64,000 nt of DNA from Calcarisporiella thermophila CBS 279.70 (lineage: Eukaryota; Calcarisporiellomycota): positions 1,385,985-1,449,984 of the forward strand of contig NW_027192192.1 of assembly GCF_041956535.1 (NCBI RefSeq), read 5' to 3'. The notes beneath the pieces are model-generated. The model made no database searches, was not told the DNA's origin, and was given only the letters and a program-made list of their open reading frames with translations. Of this stretch, positions 56,213 through 64,000 are shown piece after piece. A program made the translations under genes and the position numbers. How positions within the stretch are numbered: position 1 is the first letter of the stretch; the number at the start of each line of letters is the position of its first letter.

Positions 56213-57298
56213 ATGCAAGCTTTGCTTTACTTCCTTTTTCTTATTTCCCCACTCATTGCACTTGCCAACCCCCTCTCGAATGTCTTGCGAACAATATCCG
56301 CCGATCCAGATCATCAGATCCTCAGCGACACCCAGCTTCAGGCTGCAAAACAATATGCGAAACTGATGGCTGCGGCCATTTGTGGTCCCGGACAGATAGG
56401 TGCATTTGTGTGCGATGCCTATTGCAATGAATTTCCCAATACTACTGCAATCCAATACTTCGATGTTTCTCCGTATGATATCAATGGATATGTTGCTCGT
56501 GACGATAAACGTAAAACCATTGTCGTAGCTTTCAGAGGGACAGCTTCAATTCCAAACATACTCACGGATTTGCAATTGGTCTTAGTCCCATACAGCTTTA
56601 ACGATCCATCCAAAGGCAGAGTTCACCAAGGATTCTTGAATTCTTATCGTTCGGTTGCTAGAGAGATTTTATCCAGCGTCACGAAACAGGTCGAGACCTA
56701 CCCCGATTATGAAGTAGAGGTTATTGGCCATAGTCTTGGCGGTGCGTTAGCTTCGCTTCACGCTATGGATCTGTGGGAAACCAACAAGATCCCGAAAGAG
56801 AAGCTTGTGCTTGTTACTGTTGGCGAACCGCGTGTAGGAGATGCCAGGTTTGCGGCAAGAGTTGATAGAGCAGGTATTTTAGCAAAGTGTCTGGTGAGCA
56901 AGAGAGATATTGTTGCACATATTCCCCCCCGCCTATTTGGATATAAGGTAGACGAGCTGAAGCTGATTAATTCAAGGTGCCTATTTACCATTTTTTCTTT
57001 TTCAATCACAACAGCATCATTCGTCTGAAATTCACACAGATTCGAGAATTACTAAACAGTGTAGAGATCCTGAAGATTATGCTTGTGCATACGGCGAGCC
57101 TGGGCTCACTGTCATTGATGTATATTTGCATGAAAATACCTGGGTTCTATTACTTGACGTAATAATACTCACTTTATTTTTTTATAGCACCTTGTCTATA
57201 TTGATGTCAATATGATCCAGTGCGCTGGCGATTTTATCATTCAGCAGCTCAACGATTGGTTTGGAGGCCTATCCCCTCAGCTACTACGGTCGATTTAA
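56213..57298 (+). CDS. Secreted class-3 lipase (fungal triacylglycerol lipase / feruloyl esterase type)
   Basis: The three exons 56213-56947, 57015-57119 and 57188-57298 give 316 residues. Residues 1-18 form a signal peptide (MQALLYFLFLISPLIALA). The oxyanion strand is TIVVAFRGTASIPN, the nucleophile elbow is GHSLGGALASL, the acid region is VSKRDIVAHIPPRLFGYK and the catalytic His is in VIDHLVYIDVN after the Cys-rich segment QCRDPEDYACAYGEPG. Exon edges were set by this continuity: splicing at GYK|HHSS and VID|HLVY restores the family pattern, whereas reading on through the introns does not. It hydrolyses esters outside the cell. Six or more Cys residues suit a secreted protein. There is no evidence that it works with the NRPS genes that flank it. 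Confidence 0.93.
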
Positions 57299-57840
57299 TA
57301 GCAATATTTACCATTTCTCTCACCTAATGACAGATCTAATCTCTATTTGATAATGTAATAATTTTACTAAATACTCTATAAATTAGTTAGATAATTTTGT
57401 TTCTTAATGGATTGCTTATATACGAATTCTGTAATTTCGCTAGATATTTAATATTGTAGTTTAGCTAATATTTAGATCTAATATATCGCATAATAAACAA
57501 CCATTTTCTTTTAAATTTCAGTTGCCTATAAGTTAAGCAGTCAATATATTATTTTTAAAAATTGTATTGGAGCTAAACTGAATTATTCCATCCCTATCTT
57601 GGAGTAAAATAGATTTACAGAAGCTTTTGATGTAGCCCCTCTTGTCCCTGATAGCAAACACTTTATTACTTTAACCTGGGAGCCTATAAAGGCTCTATGG
57701 ACACTACCACACGATTTATTATAATCCCTCATACGCATTTATCCTAGCTTTATTTTCAATATGTAAATCAGACTGAATTTCATTAATCCTTGAAAAAGCA
57801 GTCCATCAAAATTCTCTTATACTCTTCCATTCAAATCTCC
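57299..57840. other. Intergenic, AT-rich
   Basis: This is a spacer between the lipase stop and the ALG3 start. It is strongly AT-rich with nothing recognisable. Confidence 0.55.
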
Positions 57841-59645
57841 ATGTCATCCTCACATGCATCCTCGAGAGCAACTCAGGGCTTGGCATTGACACCCTTTAGG
57901 ATTGCTCGTGCTCTATTACTTGACCACAGATATTTTTGGTACACGGCCACATTGGTCTTCATTGGCGAAGCAATACTTAATTTCTTCATAATAGAATATG
58001 TCTCCTGTAAATTCATTATTCTATTCATCAGCTTCTATTTCTTAATAACTTTTTTTTTGAATAGACACGGAGATCGATTGGATGGCGTATATGCAGGAGG
58101 TTGGCGGTTTTCTTAATGGTGAACGAGATTACATGAATTTAAAGGGAGATACCGGACCATTAGTGTAATCCTGCTTTCATCTCTATTCTCGAGTAATTCT
58201 ATTGTTATTCTAATAGATTGAATTATCAAATTTATCTATAGATATCCTGCTGGATTTGTCTATATATACTCGCTTCTTTATAATCTGACTAACCGCGGTA
58301 CGAACATTCGTCTCGGCCAGTACTTCTTTTCCGTTCTCTACCTATTTAATCTATTGATCGTTATGCAGCTCTATAGAAAGTCTACAAAGGTTCTTTTTGA
58401 AAATTCATCGAAACTTATTCTGATAGCTTATGTTTCGAAATTATTTTCATATCCTAAAGATTCCTCCCTACCTCCTTGTCCTGCTCTGCCTATCCAAACG
58501 CGTGCACTCGATATATGTCTTGCGACTATTCAATGATCCAGTAGCCATGTTTTTCATGTATTTATGTCTTTTGGCTTTGACAGGTCGTCGATGGACACTT
58601 GGGTGTATATTTTATAGGTAAAACAAGAATATTGACCAAGTTGAGTTAATATTGCTCTAATCTAGAACAACTAGTGCGGCATTGTCAGTGAAAATGAACA
58701 TTCTCTTATTCCTTCCAGCATTTGGCTTGATATTGTGGAAGGCAGTTGGCGCATGGCGCACTTTTTTGAGTTTTGCCCTCATCAATACTATTCAGGTATA
58801 TAAACGCTAGCAAGCGGAAATTTAGAGCAGATATTTACATTGTATTCCCTCAGGTATTACTTGCCTGGCCCTTCCTTTTAGCGAACCCCGATTCCTATAT
58901 CGCCCGCGCATTTGAATTTTCGCGCATTTTCATCTACAAATGGACTGTGAACTGGAAATTTCTCTCCCCCGAAACCTTTGTCAGCCCAGGTTTTGCCCAA
59001 GTTCTAATCTTATTGCATGTCTTAGTGATCGTGTGGTTCTTATTTACGCGTTGGTGCAGGTACTAAGCCATGCTCACCTATACATTTTCGGCATCTAAAC
59101 ATCTCCTTTATTCAGAGCTGATGGTGGCGTCTTTTTAACTCTCTGGCGCGGTCTCACTGCCCCCAAGCGTGTGGTTGCTAATAGCTCTCTCAATCTATCG
59201 CCTGACCGTAATAGTCCCCCGCTCATTTATATTAATCTTTCTCCCAAAATTAACGAATTTTCTTATTTTCCAACCATAGACATTATTACTTTGATGTTCA
59301 CTTCTAATTTTATTGGAATTGTGTTTAGCAGGACGTTGCACTACCAGTTTTATGTGTGGTACTTCCATGGGCTGCCCTATTTGCTCTGGCATTGTCGGAT
59401 TCCTGTCGTAGCCAGGTCTGAATTTTTTTTCCATAGTTTCATCGATTCAGAGAGAAAACTCAACTGAAAAACTCTGACATGAATGTAGACTTATCATCTT
59501 CTTTTGCATCGAGTACTGCTGGAACGTCTTCCCGTCAACGTCGACAAGCTCTCTAATCCTACTCGTCTCCCACCTGGCCATGCTCATTACCCTATGGATG
59601 GGCGATGCAGAAGGACGCGGCATGCGTCGTCAAAAATATAGCTAA
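57841..59645 (+). CDS. ALG3: Dol-P-Man:Man5GlcNAc2-PP-dolichol alpha-1,3-mannosyltransferase (ALG3)
   Basis: Nine exons (57841-58006, 58065-58164, 58242-58389, 58460-58617, 58675-58795, 58854-59059, 59116-59207, 59280-59415, 59489-59645) join to 427 residues. The luminal catalytic loop is [20 protein letters not shown], then [20 protein letters not shown]. Later blocks are [51 protein letters not shown] and [12 protein letters not shown]. It is a multi-spanning ER membrane enzyme that adds the first dolichol-phosphate-mannose-derived mannose to the lipid-linked oligosaccharide for N-glycosylation. The short C-terminus is basic (RRQKYS). It is a housekeeping gene between the two NRPS loci. Confidence 0.95.
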
Positions 59646-60014
59646 TAAACACACCCCTTTTTTTCCATGCCCCTTACATTTGATCTTGAAGGGCCGCAAT
59701 GATTCCTTTATTGAACCCCCTGCTAATGCTGTGAATTTCCCTGAGAATCAGTAATGGCTGGTGTTTATTTGTTTCTCTCCCTGTGAAACGAACATATACA
59801 TTTCGCGTAATTATAGTACCACTGCTTGTTATCGCCAAGCTATAGCCAAAACACTGACATGACCGGCCCAGAAATAAACTATATCTCCTCAGAGACATGG
59901 GGGTGTTCACGCTGCCGCTAATTCGGATTATTTTCTTAAAATTAAGCGAAATCCTGCATTTTAATTGGTCAATTTAGTATAACAGAGTCGGCAAAAAATC
60001 AAATTATTCCATAA

Positions 60015-60041
60015 AAAGCGCCTCTCGAGGCGATTTTTTGG
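60015..60041. repeat. Short inverted repeat / hairpin
   Basis: A 6-bp GC stem with a 2-base loop is bracketed by A5 and T6 runs. It looks like a bacterial terminator, but in this fungal setting it may be a mobile-element end or chance. Confidence 0.4.
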
Positions 60042-60185
60042 CTCGAGTGTGTATTGATCCCAACGCGATTCACAAGTCGAACTATAGAGCTAAGTACACC
60101 AGTAATCTAGTGTGAATGACTCTCGAGAAGGGAAAAATATCAGCGATACATGGTTGGCTGGGAGTGCTAAATAATCGCAATAAGC

Positions 60186-60202
60186 AGATAATCAGATAAG
60201 CG
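60186..60202 (+). repeat. SINE target-site duplication, left
   Basis: The 17 bases AGATAATCAGATAAGCG match the right flank with one mismatch. Confidence 0.75.
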
Positions 60203-60661
60203 GGGGTGGAGTAACATAGTGCTAAGCGCACTTTGGTGCCATCGAGATGGCGCGGGTTCGGATCTTGTAACCCCCACCAGTACAAAAAAAGTGTCTGGGG
60301 TCTCCACTAATTCTGTGACTTGCTTGTTGTGTCTATGTTCTCCATTTGTATCATCTCTGTCTTTTCGGTCTGGTTCTCTACATAACTCTCTCCCTCCTGT
60401 AGTGTCTGGCTCTTCCATTAGTATTGCCTCTGCCCTGTCGTGCCTGGTCTTTCCATTGTTATTGTCTCTCATTACTCTCCTTCGCTGGCCATACCTGTCG
60501 TGTCTGGTTACTCAACTATTACTGTTTCTTAATTGTTCTCTAACTTCTGCCAGCAATTGGCTAAAATCTGCACAAAGGTATACAACCTCTGATTCACCTT
60601 CGACGATTAATTTCATGAGGACTTTTCAATAAAGATCCGTAGATTCAAAAAAAAAAAATAT
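60203..60661 (+). mobile_element. tRNA-derived SINE
   Basis: The 5' end is a tRNA-like head of about 75 bases: GGGGTGG, an A-box-like GTAACATAGTGCTAAG, a B-box GGTTCGGATCTT, then ACCCCCAC that pairs with the first bases as an acceptor stem. The body of about 370 bases is pyrimidine-rich and includes three imperfect repeats, each beginning CCTGT(C/A)GTG(C/T)CTGG. It ends in a run of twelve A. It is flanked by 17-base direct repeats, the mark of target-primed reverse transcription. An open frame across the body (60219-60632) has no protein signature and is taken as chance. Confidence 0.8.
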
Positions 60662-60678
60662 AGATAATCAAATAAGCG
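60662..60678 (+). repeat. SINE target-site duplication, right
   Basis: AGATAATCAAATAAGCG follows the A-tail and differs from the left copy by one base. Confidence 0.75.
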
Positions 60679-60739
60679 AAGCGTATACATGCCCTATGTT
60701 TAGCATTGAAGTAACATATACATAAAACGTTCAACACCT

Positions 60740-61623
60740 TCTATTAAATAATATCGCTCAGTATTATTCGTTGAAATCTCAGGACTTTCTGACCGTCAAA
60801 GAAACGTGTTTTGATAGTATACACTGATTACAAGATAGATAAGTATAATTCCCAACCATTCTCCCACTTTGAAAGAGTAATATCAAAAGAATTTACTTAG
60901 TCCTATTAATCTCGGGGAGATATAAATGGCGCATTGCTCTTCCTAACACAGCTTTCACTAAATACCAAAAACAGCACGGCTGAGTATTTTGGGGTAACGA
61001 TATAAAGTGCACTAATGAAAGCAGACGACTTACTCATAATGTAATTTAACGATTGTCACGATGTTTTAACTGGCTATTTGCTAATAGAATCCCCCCATAG
61101 AACCACAAAAGAATCCAACTATTATGTGAAAAATGATAATGACCATTCATGGAAGCGATATTATAGTTCAATAAATTGATCTCCAACGGCTTCATCTAGG
61201 TGTTATTCCCATCGACTATTTTTTAGCATCTGCACCCGCTCATATTATTATTCAACAAAATATAGTATCATATTGTTGATGATGCTTATGAAATCTTGCA
61301 TAATGCATTGGAATTTTACTTTAATATTGCCTAAATTAGTTTCCAAGTAGGGTAATTCCATAGATATATTCCTGGCCATGATATATAAGTGGTTTTGGGC
61401 GTCGGAGAGAGGATAGGGTCCAAACTATTGGAGAAACAGATTTAAAGCCGTTATTACTATATAACCAAAATGGTGATAGGTGTTTTTGTGTGACAAAGTG
61501 GAACGAATATATAATACTCTATCGTTGACTGTATCTACAGGAAAAAACATCAACAATAATATAATCAGTCAAATACCTTTTTTATACTTTTATTCAGGAC
61601 AAGTATTTCCTTTGCTGTTGTAA
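60740..61623 (+). repeat. Duplicated NRPS 5' flank, copy 2
   Basis: This is the counterpart of 39700-41324. It is shorter because it lacks the roughly 690-base segment found in copy 1. Similarity continues into the coding start of NRPS-2. Confidence 0.75.
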
Positions 61624-64000
61624 ATGGTTATCAACAAGAACATTGTGCAAGAATGCTCAACTAAATGGGGCACAGAATTACAAAAAATTGTGGATAACTA
61701 TGAACTACGTGATATAGAAGAGGTTTTCCCCGCAACACCTCTACAATCGAGGTTTCTCTCATCTCTTACCAATGATTCTCAAGCACATGTAGTGCAATGG
61801 GTGTGCGAAATTGAGGGTGCATTCAGTGAAAGTCAGTTGCGATCAGCATGGTACCGAGTGGTGGTTGCTAATCCCATTCTTCGCACCAGACTTGTCTCTA
61901 CCCGGCAAGGAGTTTACCAAGTTATACTCAAAACTCATCCACCTGCGTTTGAAGATTCGTTAGAATGGGAAAAAGATGAAGCTGACAAGCTCAAAGAATG
62001 TTTTCTCATCGCTGACCGCAAACGAGGTTTCCAATTTAATAGCGATACCCTAGCCAGGTTTACAGTTGTTTTAATTAAAGGCTCTAATCACTACAAGCTT
62101 TTTTGGACAATGCACCGCTCGATTGTGGACGGATTTTCCAGCCATCGTCTATTGGGTGAATTATTGAGAGCTTATTCGGGAACTAGGTTAAAGACCCAGT
62201 CACAATACAAAGCAAAGGTCGAATCGATTCTTTCACCAAACTTACGTGAAGCAGAGACATTTTGGAAGGCAACGTTTGATGGATCGAAAGTCCTTGCAAA
62301 GATGGGTATCTCCAACAGAACCGATAACCTTAAAGATGAAGGCTCAATCTTACAGACTTACGAACTCAAACTTGCAATGAATCGTCTACAACTTTATTGC
62401 AATAAAATAGACGTTACCTTATCGAGCTTCTTTCAGGCAATATGGGCCATTGTTCTACGACATTATATTCGATGTGATGACGTTTATTACGAATATGCCA
62501 TACCGGGATTGAATGAAGGTGAAGCTGATTTAACAAGGTTCGAATAATTCTTGCATTCGATTATGCTTTGTATCTGATGTCCGGAAACGAATTTTTCTAA
62601 TTTCAAACAGTTTTAATGAGATTAGAAGGCTGGACACCATCGTCAACTCGATACCGGTTCGAGCTATATTGAAAGATAACATGACCTTCATTGAGCTGTT
62701 ACGAGCAATACAAGAGTTTCATACAGCCTCGCTTCCCCATCGCTATGTCTCGCTTACAGATATCGAACGCTGGACTGATCTTCCATGGACGCGGGAAATG
62801 GCACCAACTCTATTTTCATTTCATAGTGACCGTTCACGACGATATAATATCGAAGATTCTATCAGAGATTTCAAGATAAATAATTTACAGCTCTTTGAAA
62901 CTACCGAGTATTCACTATATCTTAAGATATGTCCGACCGACTCATCTCTTTTTCTGGATACCATAATCAATACCACCAAGATTGATAGTATAGCTGTTAA
63001 TCAATTTATTACAAAATTTGAGGAGGTAGTGCTAAGAATCGTGGAGGGCTCCATCGAACACCCCCCGACATTACTCGATCTAGACGCTCTAACTTCAACG
63101 GATCAATTCACCCTGGCCGATATAAGTCATGGAAAACAAATACCTCTTATCCACCAGTGCCTTCACCATGGCTTTGAATTAAATGCTATAGAAAGTCCAA
63201 ATACGTTGGCTATCGAAGGTGCTTCCGGAACTATTAATTATAGCGAGCTGGATATCCGAGCCAATTGGATAGCTCATGAACTACGTAGACAAGGAGTAAT
63301 TCCTGGGTGGAATGTAGGTCTTGTCATCAATCGTTCAATAGAGATGATCATCGGAATTCTTGCAATCCTTAAGGCGGGAGGAGCTTATGTGCCAATCGAT
63401 GCAACATTACCAAGAGGCCGAGTGGAATATATTCTGAAGGATGCTGACTGCTTGGTTGTGGTGACTATGCGAGATACAGTAAATGTCATTCCCGAGGCAG
63501 CGAGTCATAAAATCACCCTGATTGATGACTTCATGAATTCTGCCCTTGACAACATAACAAAACCAGCGGACCTATCAACCAGTGACGACACTGCTTACAT
63601 TGTGTATACTTCAGGAACTACTGGGGAACCGAAGGGAGTGCCAATCCATCATGGTGGAGCAATGAATTGCATACAAGATTTCCTTACCAAGAATGGTTCA
63701 GGTCCTGGATTATTCCAGTCGCAGTTCATGTCGGTAGGATTCGATGGTGCAATTGCTGAGATATTTTCATGCTTTATTCATGGAGGAACACTAGTACTTA
63801 CCTCCGACGGTAATAGAATCGAGTCGCTGAAGAATGTAGAATCATTGCTTATTACTCCTACTGGACTACAACATGTCGAACCGAAAGATGTCCCCAATCT
63901 TCGTGTCATAACACTAGGCGCTGAACCGGTCCCCCAATCCCTGGTCGATAAATGGTTGCCACATGTCAACCTCTTTAATGCATATGGTCCAACCGAAACC
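61624..64000 (+). CDS. NRPS-2: non-ribosomal peptide synthetase, 3' partial
   Basis: Exon 1 is 61624-62537, and exon 2 runs from about 62626 (or 62611) to beyond the window. The first C domain starts DIEEVFPATPLQSRF and carries MHRSIVDGF at the active site, as in NRPS-1, so it is probably not a working condensation domain but a vestigial loader. The A domain begins near 63130 and has GGAYVPID, YTSGTTGEPKGV, FDGAIAEIF and NAYGPTET where the window ends. Pocket positions seen so far are about D-G-A-T-I-L-A. The frame is open throughout, and the Trp, the 13 bases and the A domain that NRPS-1 has lost are all present. It should be the start of an intact C-A-T-(E) module, with more modules outside the window. 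Confidence 0.9.

Larger units (their letters stand above)
59646..61623. other. Interval between ALG3 and NRPS-2
   Basis: No protein gene is seen. It contains a short GC-rich hairpin (CGCCTC-TC-GAGGCG) flanked by A and T runs near 60015-60040, a SINE (60203-60661) with target-site duplications and the duplicated NRPS flank. Confidence 0.6.

Noticed and set aside
60015-60041. Rho-independent terminator
   Set aside because: The hairpin plus T-run looks bacterial, but all surrounding genes are intron-bearing eukaryotic genes. It is reported only as an inverted repeat.
60219-60632. 137-codon open frame inside the SINE
   Set aside because: It spans the tRNA-like head and the low-complexity pyrimidine body, and has no domain, signal or conserved motif. 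It is open by chance.

Overview
The window is nuclear DNA of a fungus. The genes are small, contain many introns of about 60-90 bases, and encode fungal-type proteins: an Mdm1-type sorting nexin, an Rvs167/Hob1 BAR-SH3 protein, the kinetochore subunit Spc24, a Tps2-type trehalose-phosphate phosphatase, Oca-type phosphatase-like protein and ALG3. TAA, TAG and TGA all end ordinary genes, so the standard code applies. I cannot fix the phylum from sequence alone. The NRPS style (C-A-T-E modules with separate epimerisation domains) and the presence of a dTDP-glucose 4,6-dehydratase would suit an early-diverging (zygomycete-grade) fungus, but that is inference.

Region 1 (1-39.5 kb) is a gene-dense housekeeping block of higher GC. 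In order it holds the 3' end of a sorting nexin, a SAM-dependent methyltransferase, RVS167/hob1, polynucleotide kinase-phosphatase (minus), a small secreted GPI-type protein, a peroxisomal MaoC-type hydratase (minus), TPS2, purine nucleoside phosphorylase (minus), a MAPEG/MGST3 membrane protein, a lone ABC ATPase, SPC24 (minus), a three-repeat MYB factor, a dTDP-glucose 4,6-dehydratase, D-aminoacyl-tRNA deacylase (minus), an aldo/keto reductase (minus), a GMC oxidoreductase, an MFS monocarboxylate-type transporter (minus), a TLC-domain protein and a Sec14-type CRAL-TRIO protein (minus). For 20 of the 21 complete genes the exon models were joined base by base and close to a whole number of codons.

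Region 2 (39.5-64 kb) is visibly more AT-rich. It carries two paralogous non-ribosomal peptide synthetase (NRPS) loci separated by about 7.8 kb that contains an Oca-type phosphatase-like gene, a secreted class-3 lipase, ALG3 and a tRNA-derived SINE with target-site duplications. NRPS-1 (41.3-53.8 kb) is a three-module C-A-T-E array that is decaying: an in-frame TGA in the first C domain, a 13-base gap, loss of the whole first adenylation domain, a Ser-to-Phe change at the first carrier-protein attachment site, a 4-base gap, an in-frame TAA in the second E domain, and a terminal stop in the linker to a missing fourth module. NRPS-2 (61.6 kb to the window end) is open at every one of these positions it covers. 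It shares its 5' flank with NRPS-1 and is cut by the window edge inside its first A domain.

The strongest system-level observation is that every NRPS-1 module carries the same three introns at the same codon positions, so the modules multiplied after the ancestral module already had introns. The module-2 and module-3 A domains also share a patch of near-identity around the substrate pocket, which suggests gene conversion. NRPS-2 may thus be the active copy and NRPS-1 a relic that records how such arrays grow, exchange parts and die.
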